The position numbers and the translations under genes are program-made. Source: Hofstenia miamia (taxonomy: Eukaryota > Xenacoelomorpha > Acoela). Taken from it: a DNA stretch of 64,000 nucleotides. Position 1 is the first letter of the stretch. Each line of letters opens with the position of its first letter. The DNA is taken from contig SCFE01000076.1 of NCBI GenBank assembly GCA_004352715.1, positions 539,045 through 603,044 of the forward strand. Reading direction: 5' to 3'. A model generated the notes under the pieces. It ran no database searches. It was given only the letters and a program-made list of their open reading frames with translations, and was not told the DNA's origin. Shown here one piece after another: positions 21,932 through 33,870 of this stretch.

Positions 21932-24540
21932 TCCCAATTTGCTAACTCTAACATTTAGGTAAAAACTGATAGTTCCACCTGCTTGTGCTGACACAACCTC
22001 CGTGAATGATAAATGAAATAGAGTTTCAACATTCTTTAGGTTGTCTTATTTTCCAGGAAAATGTGTCTATATGCATGCGATTGTAGTAACACAAAAACTA
22101 TGTCATGCTTGTTTGACAAAGTTATACTGGAATTTTTTCCTAATTACTAAATATTAGTTTGTATTTCTACAGTGGACTCCCGAAATATCATTGCATTCAA
22201 ATTTCTGAAGAACACTTGAGGGAATAGAAATTGATGTTTTCTGCCTATAGCTTTGATAAATTTATTCTTCAATAGCTTTATTAGTTTAGCTGCTATTTAA
22301 ATATAAAAAATGATTTAGCTTCGCGTCTAAAAATGTCAAATTATCTTATAATTTTTCAATATATTATGTAATTATAAGAAAGTAAACTGCGCATAAATAT
22401 AGTTAATTAGCAATAGGATTATTATAGTATATGTTTTCTATTGCCTGTAAAAGTCTATCATGTAGCGCCTTAGTGTAGAGAATGCACAAGTATTTTGACC
22501 ATTTAAAAGATTAAATACTGCATCTTTAGATAGTATACAATAAAAAATAAGAAGCATTTGCACCAACTAATGCTAGACTAGATGTGGGGAAAGTACGCCC
22601 GGCAGACAACAGGCTTTTTTGAATCAAAATTTCTACGCATGTGACTTTCTAAACGAAATGAAGAATAGTGAATGTGTTTTAGATTTGGCATTTGTGTGGA
22701 GATCATGCAGAAGTTGAATGAGTTTAGCACAATAATGCTAGGTAAATGCATGTTTGCTCATAAGTTGTACTTGGAAGTAAAAAGTTTTCGCCAAGCACTT
22801 GAATGAGCAAAAAATATATCCACAAAATCAGCCTGATGAGCATGACATAATATTTTCAATAGTTTTGAAAACTTAAAAAATTTGCGAAAAAGAATAAAAG
22901 CTCAATATTGGGATAAATCAAGCCGACCTAGCAATCCCAAGAATTAATGCCCAACTTTTTATACTTAAAATTTTAGCCCACCCCATCATTCACATATTAT
23001 CTTTAAATTATTAATTTTCACAAAATATCCACTTACTGGCTTGTCAATAATATTTGTGAAATTCTTTAGGTATGCAAATAAGTTTCAAGAAGTTTGCGGA
23101 ACAGTAATATCTTGATATATGCCTACCGGCTTGAGCCGAAGTTTTCTCCCCATATTAATCTCTGGTAGTCTCATATCCTTCTGCATGTGAAGTCACTTGA
23201 AAAGAGGATTTCTCAAAAAATATACTTGAATTTTTTAATTCAGTATAAACAATTCACGCATTACTCAACTGTTGCAATTTCATTCATTGCTCAAAGAAAT
23301 AATCCCAAAATTCTAGTCTAATATAAATATACAGATGTAGAACGTTTTTCTAGACCCTCAATAATGTTTCTCTCTCTGGTTGAGAAGGTCAAAGCTTTGC
23401 ATCAAAGAAATGAATTTGTATTTTATATGAAAATGACTACATTTACAGGAATTAAGAAAATGATTATGTAAATAACGAACAAAAATTGTTTTAATTTTTA
23501 AGGCCATCTTCAAAAAATAGAACTTTAAAAGAATTTTTTAACTGGAATTTTAATTTAAGTTACAGTATTTATGCTTTCGTTGAAATCGTTAAGTAATTTA
23601 AAATACCTAAACACTTCAAATATCAACAAATTGACAATAGATGTCGCCATAAATACACCTAAAATATTTAAATGTACACTAATCGTTATGATTTAAAGAA
23701 GGTTAGACGCATGTTCAAGAAGCAATTTCAATGGCACCAATTTTATATTTTCTCATTACCACATTGACACTAATCCATTATTACGCATAAAGCATTTATA
23801 GGTTGAGATAACATCTAAATTGTATAATAGATATTTCTGGCTGGTAACTTCAATCAAGTTTAATGATAAAAGTGTCAATCAGCTTGTATTTATGTTAAAC
23901 TTCCTGTCTCTATATTCCGAGAAATTATAAAGTTATGAAAACTCTAGTGTGACAGATTTATAATTATAAATTTACACTTAAGTTATGCATTTAATTTTAA
24001 CCATTTCATTTATATTTATATTTAAAAACAGACATTTGTCTGCTTTAACCTAGTAGAATTTCTTCAATGCCATTTGCTAAATTTTAGATTTATTAATTTT
24101 TAGTGTTTTAAGTTATATGTAATTGCTACAGAATATTATTTAGGTAAATTTTCCTAAATTTAATTTATTAATTTAGAAATATATGAAATGAAATATATAG
24201 TTCTATATAAAAAGTGATTAAATCAAAACAATTTTAGAAGTAAAATTTAATTGACATCATTTTAAAACGAAAAAAAAGTTTAAATTTAAATTAGTTAAAT
24301 ATCTATTCGGACTACAAGTTTAATACACAGCCGTTTTGCATAAATGTAATCTCATTTAACCAAATTGGTTAGTACAAAAACATTGGACAAAGTTTGAAAG
24401 TAATTTCTTTGAATGCGAACAATCCAGTTTTAATGAATTTCATTGGTAGATTGTTAACAAGCAACCACAAAATAATTTTAACCTATATCGCTGAATTTCT
24501 TAATTTTGAGATTATTTTTTAAAATTAATAAGCAAAAACT
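21926..24540. other. AT-rich noncoding DNA
   Basis: No open frame of note on either strand. I see nothing to annotate. Confidence 0.5.
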
Positions 24541-25088
24541 TCTCCGAGATCGTATCATACAGTTACATGATCAACATAGAAACAATGGGAAAAGGTTTGT
24601 GGTAAACCATTTCATGCACGAGAATATTGCAAAGAGTGCAATATATAATATCCTAAACAATGCGGATAAGGAATGAACAACAGTAAGAAAAACTGGTAGT
24701 AGAAGATAATGACGAAATCTCGAATTGCGATCATGAAGAAGCAAATGGTTCAATGCAATAGCACAAAATGGTCGACCTTTGTACATTGAAAGATGTTTAC
24801 GAGAATGATGGCTGCCACTTCATCAAATGAAGCCTCCTGATAATTAACATGTACATTGTCCTGATAAAGCGTCATCCCACTATACCCTCATGACATTAAA
24901 TTTCTTACAAAACAGCAGATAAAATTCGTTCCAAAAATATGAACCCAACCGATCTCCTGCAAAATCGACCTATTGAAGATGTTTTTGATGTTCCTGTACA
25001 ACGGGTATATAAAAATGGATGGATTGTCGCAGATGTAAAGCAACTCGCATGGAGGATAACAGGTTGTATAAAAAAAGCTGAATGGTGA
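24541..25088 (+). pseudogene. Mariner/Tc1-like transposase, internally deleted
   Basis: The left part reads LRDRIIQLHDQHRNNGKRF then VVNHFMHENIAKSAIYNIL, a helix-turn-helix DNA-binding start. The right part reads CPDKASSHYTLMTLNFLQN and then, in another frame, MNPTDLLQNRPIEDVFDVP and VYKNGWIVADVKQLAWRI. This is the C-terminal end of DDE transposases of this superfamily (around the third acidic residue, 'N.P...Q.RPIED.W'). The central catalytic part is missing, and there are stops and frame changes. Non-functional. Confidence 0.68.
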
Positions 25089-25112
25089 ATCTCTACAGCG
25101 ATTATATTAATC

Positions 25113-25459
25113 ATTAAGAAAAAAATTGAGAAACTGTTATACAAATGGACCATATGCGTGTATTCATTGATTTTTATTGAAAAAGTGAATCCTTGTATTT
25201 ACAAATATATATTAATAATTTACTTTTTATTTTCACCCTTCTTAAAGTGCTTGTAAATTTTTTCGAATTTTCTTGNNNNNNNNNNNNNNNNNNNNNATTA
25301 AGAAAAAAATTGAGAAACTGTTATACAAATGGACCATATGCGTGTATTCATTGATTTTTATTGAAAAAGTGAATCCTTGTATTTACAAATATATATTAAT
25401 AATTTACTTTTTATTTTCACCCTTCTTAAAGTGCTTGTAAATTTTTTCGAATTTTCTTG
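25113..25459. repeat. 21-N gap with duplicated flanks
   Basis: Positions 25113-25275 recur at 25297-25459 across 21 Ns (25276-25296). Probably an unmerged contig overlap. Confidence 0.85.
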
Positions 25460-25689
25460 TACTCACCCGTAATTTGTAAAAATGTATGAAAATGGAATCC
25501 TTTTTTTGAAGTGCTTCTAAATTTTCTATGCTTATTAAATATGAGATTTTGGGTATTTTGCACACTTAATGAAGATGCTACATTTAATGTTGGACAGCAT
25601 GGCTAAGCATGACTGTGATCAATTGTTGGACATCACTTATAAATTTTTTTCAAATTGCGCATGCAGATTGAACATGCTTAATAAAGAAT

Positions 25690-26320
25690 ACGAGTTTGTA
25701 AACCCAAGCAAACTCGACCAACCCGACCCTTGGGTTATGTAATTTGTCAAAATTGGCATGTTTGGGTTAGTACTAGTTAACGATGGATTGGGTCAATTGT
25801 TATGCAAAAATTGCAGTGCAAAATGAAAGCTAATCCATTGTTAAAGCAGCAAAATTAATTGATAATTTGCTTTCTGTGACAGTGCTGCCGGCCTACCGCC
25901 AAACCGATGACGATCGATATTTTGCTTAAACTAACAGCTGAGAAACCATTGCAATCTTTTTTGATGATATTTTTCCTGATATTCCAACTTCATTGCATAA
26001 GGAAGCACTAGTTCTACTATTTCTGATGAAATAGAATTATACTAAAAAGTGCTTGGTGCAGAAAAGTACACTAATCTTCTGATATTTGCAGAATTACTCA
26101 ACAATATTTTCAGGAGTTAACCAAAATCGCCAAATTTGTTCTCGTTGTATTTGAATTTTTTCTGCATTTTCTGCAAGGAGTGAACAAAATTTTTCTTTTT
26201 CATCCGTACCTTGATGTCACCTGAAAAATTTTTCTACCAAGTTTTTCTTTAGCTGTTCATGGTTTTTAATATTACTAAATATTTTATATGATGGGTTGGG
26301 TTGGGTCAGGTAAACTTTTG
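25690..26320. mobile_element. Possible hAT-like element with GACCC-rich ends
   Basis: The left end is rich in AACCCGACCC (about 25715-25735). The right end near 26290-26310 carries GGGTTGGGTTGGGTCAGG, roughly its inverse. No transposase or clean target-site duplication is visible. This is tentative. Confidence 0.3.
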
Positions 26321-28669
26321 CTAATATTGTGTGTAAAATTGCTCAATTCTTCAGTTGTGATAGTTTCTAGCTTAAGAAATCTCTTGGATATCTTTCAAAA
26401 TTAATATATACAACTTTAATTCATTAAAAAAGTTGAGTCAAATCTGAAATCAAAAATATAACTTTTGTTGTACCTTAGCAAGAGTTTAAATAGTATTTAG
26501 TTGAAAAAGTTCAAAGTTTACACTATTTTTATTCACCTTAGGGCACTACAACAATGGTATTTTACAAATTTTGAGTAAATATACATTCACACATTAACCC
26601 AGATTTTGGGGACATCCTGATAATTGGTATATTGCCTAACATAATCCATGGTTATTATTACCAAGAGCCAAATATATTTTCACTTATAAATTACAACAGG
26701 TGACTACATTCAAAATGTGAAAAAATTAGAATTATTATAGTTTATATTTTTACGAAAAATATTTTTCAGTATTTAACATTAATTATACGAATAGGTAAAT
26801 TTAACTAAGAATTTTCCGAAGTATTGGTTTACTAAAACCTCGCTATATTTTTGGATAACTTAAAGAGTGCTGCATAATATATCTTTCAATTTAGTAAAAA
26901 TGTTTTTGATCATAGCTAAAAATCTTTGTCTTGTGCACCCTCATGCTTGTTTAGAGGTCACGTCTAATTTAATAAGATAAAATTCATTAGCTAGATTATT
27001 TGATTAACAGTAAACCTTTTGACTAATACTCCAAAAATAGCTGTCCTTTACCTCTAATGTCAAATTCTTTAAGTAAATAATCGTATGGCACCCGTTAGAG
27101 GAACAAAATCTGTACTTTCAGGATTAACTTTTTAACTTCCTTTGAGACAAGAACCAACTGGATTCCCTATTTGCTATTGTATTACAGTATATAATATTAT
27201 GATTGGTAAACTATGATGGGTTTTATAATATTTCCATTCAGAAAGCAATTTGATTACAGCAATGCATAATTTCAACATATTTAATCTAATAACAGGATAG
27301 AAATAGGTATAGGGGAACGGGACAAGCCAGACAGGAACCAAATCTCACGGGACTGGAGTGGGCCCAGGCAAAGAAATTGAACATTCGACAAATCAAAAAT
27401 GTGAGGTCTTAAGATCATGATTAACGCAAGTCGTACCCTCCCGTAAATTAAGGAAAATAGATTTAATTGGATTTTACCTAGTTCGTCATACAGTGTCGCA
27501 AGGTAAAGTAAAGTAAACCATAGAACTTTATAATTTGATTTTACTTAAAACCTCGTACACTACCGTAAAGTAAAGTATAGTAAATCAATTGTTTAACGGA
27601 CATAAATAATAAATAAAACCTAATTTATTAGGACAAATTGCAACTTACAAATATTAGAATATATTTTGATTTAGTTATGATTTGCATGCGAGCGGCATTG
27701 TGAAATTAAATTATATAAAAAATTATTTATATAATATTAATGTGATATATACTAAGACTGTAATCATTTGGAAACTTGGAAGGTTTCGATATTAAGAAGA
27801 ACATTGGTTTACTAAAAAGGAGATCCTCCTCAGCTTTAGCATTAAACCAAATCTATTTGAAACACAGGCATTTATCATTAACTACAATCATAGACTACTA
27901 AATTTAGTAGACTATGCTACAATCAATCACAATTCCACTTTGGTAAACAATGTCATTAATTTCAACAGGTTGGGGCAAAAATCCAATTATTTACAGCATG
28001 AAACTTTGTTTACCCAAATGCATGATTTACAGCAACAAAGAAAATCCTGTTGCAATTAATTCTTTAGTAATTATTGATTTATTTTATATCCGGCTTTTCT
28101 AATAAATTTTCAGCGACTATCACATTGATTTACTAGAATATCATAAGATATGTTTTTACTTAAATCAAAAACATTTTGACAATAGTAAAAAACTCATTAT
28201 ATTACATTTTTATATTTATTGTGTTTTAATCTCATACTGCAATTACATATCAAAATTTAATAAGTATTTTGGATGTGGTAAAGAACTAAGGAACACAGAG
28301 CAATTTTGAAACGAGATTCATAGAAACATTAGAAATATATTGCAATAACATATATTAATTTAGACATTGTTCACATGTTTAGTACTTTTTTTATTCATTT
28401 CCTCTTAGAATAGACATAGCTTTTCAGTTCAACAATAATTCCAAATGAAAAATAAGTATATCAAACAAAAGTATACTTAAATTAAAAGGTATGATCACCT
28501 TTCAAAAGTTCAAACCGTTTTTCCACATTTCCAAAAAATGTCTTCAAACTCATTAAGAAATTTGGAATTCATGAGCTATGGACACATCAATTGGCAAACG
28601 TGTTTGAATGTATTATTGAAAATTTGAACTAAAGTGTATTAGTGTGCTTAAAGTGCTTGAAAAGACTAG
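26321..28669. other. AT-rich noncoding DNA
   Basis: A GC-richer patch at 27310-27370 and repeated GTAAAGTAAAG motifs at 27500-27580 stand out. No gene is visible. Confidence 0.45.
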
Positions 28670-28676
28670 CTATTTT

Positions 28677-29743
28677 CAGGCTTGCATATGGAAATGAAAT
28701 TGTCTTCCATTTCCACTCCATTTCCACAACTATTTAAAAAATATTTTCATATTTTCCATAAATTTCCATTTGTTTCCATAATTCTTAGAACTAGCGGCTA
28801 TTGCTCTGCAGGACAATTATTTCACTGGTCCTAACTCCTTTTCTTTTAATTGGATTAGCCCCCGTCGTGTACCCTCCCAGCTCCTTAAAATTTGGGACAT
28901 ATTGGTCCTCCGTGACCTATTACTGGTTGCTAACTTGACTATTTGTGAACCAAAATTTCGATCCAGTGCAAACACGTACTTTCCTGCTAAGGCACACATA
29001 ACATTTGGGAATACTTTTGCTTCTGACCTCGGTCAAGGAAATTTCAAATTAATTATTTCTAAATTTAATCCCAATCAGAGTACAATTTTAGAGATTTAAA
29101 ATTTAATAACTTAAAATCATATATGCCTGGCCACAGTAGACGTCAAAATTCATGCATCGCACAAACATTTTGTAGATAATTATAATTAGAGCAGTATTAC
29201 TAAACTTTAAAAAAGTACAATGTATTTGCTAATACCGAAATTATTGACCAGTATTTGATGTCACAAATGGGACTGAGCACAATTAAGAAATTCTGTAATC
29301 ATGAGCAACAATTTCCTTATTTAGGCAGTGAAACTAAAGCTGATTTAGCTGTAGCAGTGCGTTAGAGCAAATATTTAATCATTGTGGTTTACTTTAACAA
29401 AATTTTGACGCTGGATTCAAAATGCGCTCTTTGGAATTCTCTTGTTCATGCAGAGATTACACAAGTGAAAGAACTTTTTAAATCTGTCGAGCCTAATAGT
29501 TAGCACAAGTCTCTATCTTCCCTAAAGGAAGTTCCTAAAACTCTGTATGATTCAGACTTATTTTGATATTTTAATACATTTTTTTACTGTTCTGAAACAT
29601 TTATTCTTTGCTTAGCAAATTTAAGATATTGTGAATATTTTTTATCTTCTTAAACATGACAGTTTTTTTGAATTAGCATTTCCACAAATTTCCATTATAT
29701 TTCCATTCCATAAAATGATTTCCATTTCCATATGCAACCATGC
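28677..29743. mobile_element. TIR element with CTATTTT duplication
   Basis: The left end reads CAGGCTTGCATATGGAAATG. The right end, reversed, reads GCATGGTTGCATATGGAAAT. Just outside, CTATTTT occurs on both sides (28670-28676 and 29744-29750). Subterminal TTTCCAT/TTCCATA repeats occur at both ends (28700-28780, 29680-29730). The interior has short frames on both strands but no domain I recognise. It looks like a non-autonomous or decayed hAT-type element. Confidence 0.55.
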
Positions 29744-29859
29744 CTATTTTTTATTGAAAACTTCTAATATCTTTTACAAAACGGAATTCTCTCCATTTTT
29801 AATGCTAAGGTAAATATGCGTTTAAAGTTTATGGGATCAACAACGAACTTTAACTGTTT

Positions 29860-30250
29860 ATTAATGTGTTTATGTGCTTGCCAAACCTTTTGAGGGGTGC
29901 TGTGCACATTCAGGAATAGCGCGTGGAAGATGTCTACGACCGAAGAATTGTGCAATGGCAAGCCTCAGCGGGACCGCGCCAGGGTGGGGATTAAGAACAA
30001 AATACAAATATTCAATACACCTTTACGGGACAAAAGTCTCATCGGATCTGAATTTTCGATTCGAACCCGACCCGAAATATCAATAGTGCATAGCGCATCC
30101 ATCCCGAAACAGAAAAAAACAGGTTCGATCCCTAACCAGAAATCGGGTCGACTCAGGTTTGAGAACTATGGACTACCCAAAAGGGCATCCTTGTCTGAAC
30201 AATTATTAATGAATTTCAAGTCATTTTTCAATACTTTGCTGTGATTTGTA
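29860..30250. other. GC-richer noncoding patch
   Basis: This stretch is less AT-rich than its surroundings and holds GACCCGACCC-like and GGTTCGATCCC motifs near 30065 and 30122. A 115-codon plus-strand frame (29897-30244) has no known similarity. It is probably repeat-derived. Confidence 0.4.
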
Positions 30251-32560
30251 TTTGTGGAAAGACGTTTTGAGGAATTGAAAACATAAATTCGTACATTGAA
30301 ATAATGGATCAGATTTCACGTCAACTACATATGAATAATAACAATTGAGCAAATCAAAAAGTCAATGCCATAATGAAGATTTTAAAAAGTAGTTGTATAC
30401 TATTTGAAAAAAAAATGTATTTGACGAAAATGACAGCTCTTACGAGAGTGACTTTTGTCTTCAAAAGCAAATTTTGAAAGGGTAGTTAGGGTAAGTCGAA
30501 TGCGAAATTTTTTTATACTATTTTGAAAGATTTTTGATACATTAAAACTCGGTATTAATTTAAATCAGGGCGGTTTTAAATATGCAAAATTTCCTAAGCG
30601 TATCATGGATTTTATACTAAAGAGCTCAATTTACATTCTTTTTCTAACAAATACTGTTTTTAGTGAATGTGTCTTTTACACTATATTCATGAATGTTGAC
30701 TTTAAGAAAACAATAATGCCGGCATTAATCTTCCTAAATCCTATAACTGCTGTTAAGTTTTGCTTGATAACACATGTGGATCGGATTAGTTGATAAATTG
30801 GAATTACAATCCGCTGAGATTTATCTGACCCTCTTTTCTCTGCAGGTTTTCTCGCTTTACTTGTTCGAATGCTAAAGAAGCTAGTTGACTTTGTCACAAT
30901 CCTCAGACGAGGAATTTATAACAAAACCAACTTTTAATTCATCATTATATCAATTGGTCTACACTCAAATCATAAATTTGTGACTGAATATCGAGAAATT
31001 GAATTTTAAAGTTCATAAATATTTGCAATTTTAACTTTCACTAAAATATAAAATTCTTAATATTTTGTGTAGATTCATGATTGTTCTGTTTTTTATTAAA
31101 AGACGGCAATTCTTTTAAGTTTTTAAGCGTCATCGCATATTGCATTTATATGTAGTTCTAGGAATGAACAATATCTCGTAAATCACGCTCGAGACAAGAC
31201 ACGAACGGATGATGTAGATATTCCTAAAGTGAGTCGGGTGGCCCATCGGGACTGGATTGCCCTTGGATCTTCTTTAAATTTCAATTAGGCCTAGTCCGTT
31301 TTTGATTATTAATTGTGCCTAGCTGTGCTTTGACCCAATTTCAATTAATCCAATATAAGTTAAAAATAAACATAATAACAACTGGGTAAATACAGATTGA
31401 AGAAAGATACATGTATTTGCTTTGTTAAACCAGGGTTTTACTCGGGTTGGTGTTCAGGGGGCGCAGTCCACCTTGTTAAATTAGATTGGGGCCCAGCGTG
31501 CCTTGTTAAATTTATATTAGCATTCGAGTGTTTGCTGATAGTTGTTGAGAGAATAAATTATGGTCAAAACATATCATAAAAATACAAAGCTCTAGATAAA
31601 AGTCCCCTTTGTCAATTTCTTAGAAGTACAGCCCTGTGTTGACCTAAGTTGCAATCATCTTGTATTAGTGTATGGGGCAAATATTGCAATAATCGAATGT
31701 ATTTGAAGAATGGATATTCGAATAATCAAATTGTAATCTCAAAATATAAATATTCGAATAGTCGTTTAAGCTTTATTTGACATAACGTATGGTCCTTTTA
31801 ATCCATTAAGTGCCAAATTTTTAAAATAATTCTAACATTTTTAATACATTAAACTGGTGTCAAGCACCAGTAAATGTGAAAATCATTAGAATTTGTAGGT
31901 GAAACAAAAGTTATGTACAGACTATAAACCTTAATAAAAAGTTTTAACTTATTTTATATTGAAGATCATTTTTTCAATTTAAGTAAGTAAAACCGAAACA
32001 GATAAAATGTTTATTCCTTTTAATAAGAAGCAAAGTTAATGATTTATTGTAATTATTGTAAATCAATTATTGATTACATTCAATAAAACAGTTTACATGA
32101 AGTCCAACATCACACACAAGAACCTGCTTTCTGAACTTTTTTTGACTGATTCAGAACCTCCTCTTCCCACAATATAAATATAAAAATTGCCAGTGCTGCT
32201 AGTAGCACTGTAATAGGAGCTAAAATAATCCTAAAAGTGATCAATTTCTTAATCAAACAAGAATCCTCAAATTGATATAATTTCAATTTTCATAATACGA
32301 TTGAATACGGTAAAATAATCAGTTTAGAAGATTAAAATAGCACCAGATCTATTGGGCAGGTAATATATAATAAAGCTATATAGGCTAACATCGTACGTCT
32401 TTGTCAAATTTCTCTTCAACAAAAGTAGACCTGAAAACTGTAATTGTGGGGGAAGAGGTTATAGTTTCATTTTTAGTAGTCTTTCTTTACTATCTTTGAA
32501 TGGCTAATTCATGAAACAATGCCCCTATAGAATTGTTCTAATTTGTTAGTATTCGAAGAA
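30251..32560. other. Noncoding DNA with a short GC-rich tandem pair
   Basis: Near 31455-31515, two units containing CCTTGTTAAATT, each preceded by a GGGGC-rich stretch, lie about 45 bp apart. A possible small two-exon frame at 30605-30935 is described in the findings. No confirmed gene. Confidence 0.4.
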
Positions 32561-32589
32561 GAAAGACGTGTGATGAAAATAAGGTTTAT

Positions 32590-33870
32590 TCAGAATTAAT
32601 GACTTTAATAAGGATATAGTTTTACAGAAGAATATGTACATTTAAAGGGATGTTTTTCCTAAGTTCATAGATGTGATGTTGCAGCTTTTTATTCTTTTAG
32701 TAGCATGGTTCCACAACTTTAAATTACTAGTAATTGTAATGCCAAGGTCTACTGCGGTATTTGTAGTATCTGTACAGGTTCCTTAGAAACACTAAAATTG
32801 TCGTAGAAAAGAACATAGAATAGTTGAAATTTAGTTGTTAAACATGAAATTGTTTAAAAAGTCCCAATCATTAAATTATTAATATCCGTTTGGCGATCAT
32901 CTATGTAATTTGCAACAATTTTTATGTCATCAGCATACACAAATGGAGTACTCTTTTTGCAAACTGAATGTAAGTCAGACATGGACATTGGCCGGGTTTG
33001 GGTCGAATAAATGGAAAAAATCAAAAAATGTGGCGAATTTTAAAAAATTGACTATTCCTAAACACTGAATTTTATATAAGTTATAATTACAAAGTTAAAA
33101 AATATAATCTCCCTTTTGAAAATTTTACATTAGTATCATATACTTTTCTAAATCTCAATTTTAAACCTTCAATTTCAATGTTTAGATTTTATTAGAAGTA
33201 TCTGTCATACCAAATTTTGGTAGAGCAATAGGACAAATTAAAGCAATTTCTTTGGCAAGCATTATAAAAATTGGTCTAACATAGGCCGGGCCGGACTCGG
33301 GCTGGGCCGTGCCGGCTTGGACCAAAATTTCCAGCTCATGTCTATCTCTCTGGTAAATTATTGATGTATATAACAAACAACAGAAGCCTAAAACCGAAAC
33401 TTGAGCAACTTCACTAGTAACACATTTATATTCAGATTGCATGTTGTTAACTTTCACCGATTATTTTCGCTTGCTTTAGAAAGAAGAAAGGAGATTCAGA
33501 AATTTACCACTATTTCAAAATCTTTTATTTTTCTAAGCAATCTAGTATAATCCACTTTATCAAAGGATTTTGAGAAATCAGAGTTAAGGATAGCAGAAGG
33601 ATTGTTAGTTAGAATGAACGAGATCAAGAAACGAAAGCAACTGCAAAGTTATTGATCTTCGTTTGATGTAGAAAATCGATTGTCATTGATTGCTTCAATT
33701 ACTTTGACATTGTTTTGATTGGTGAATACCAAATCTAAAATATTACCAAAAATATGGGCAGGAAAATCAATATTCTGAAACATGTGGGAAGAACTCAGGT
33801 AATCAAATAAGTTCATGTTGTTCAAAACGGTAGTATAATAGGATTCCTAAAATCAAAATAAATTAAGAAA
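32590..33870 (-). pseudogene. APE-type LINE fragment, interrupted by a TIR insertion
   Basis: Read right to left: GNILDLVFTNQNNVKVIEA (endonuclease C-terminal part, 33750-33650), then DFSKSFDKVDYTRLL (RT motif A, 33600-33530). Next come SVLG then LLFVIYINNLPE (motif B region, 33440-33350), and VYADDIKIVANYIDD (motif C, about 32940-32890). A post-RT tail runs to about 32590. The part between endonuclease and motif A is deleted and there are stops. A 369-bp GC-rich element (32976-33344) sits between motifs B and C. Confidence 0.75.
32976..33344. mobile_element. GC-rich hAT-like MITE inside a LINE
   Basis: The left end is CAGACATGGACATTGGCCGG. The right end, reversed, is TAGACATGAGCTGGAAATTT, followed by GCCGGCACGGCCC. 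Both ends share AGACATG and a subterminal GGCC-rich block, while the middle is AT-rich with no coding. It splits the LINE exactly between RT motifs B and C, so it inserted later. I could not find a convincing 8-bp target-site duplication. Confidence 0.55.

Noticed and set aside
29897-30244. 115-codon plus-strand frame
   Set aside because: The translation shows no domain and lies in a repeat-like GC-richer patch with a competing overlapping frame.
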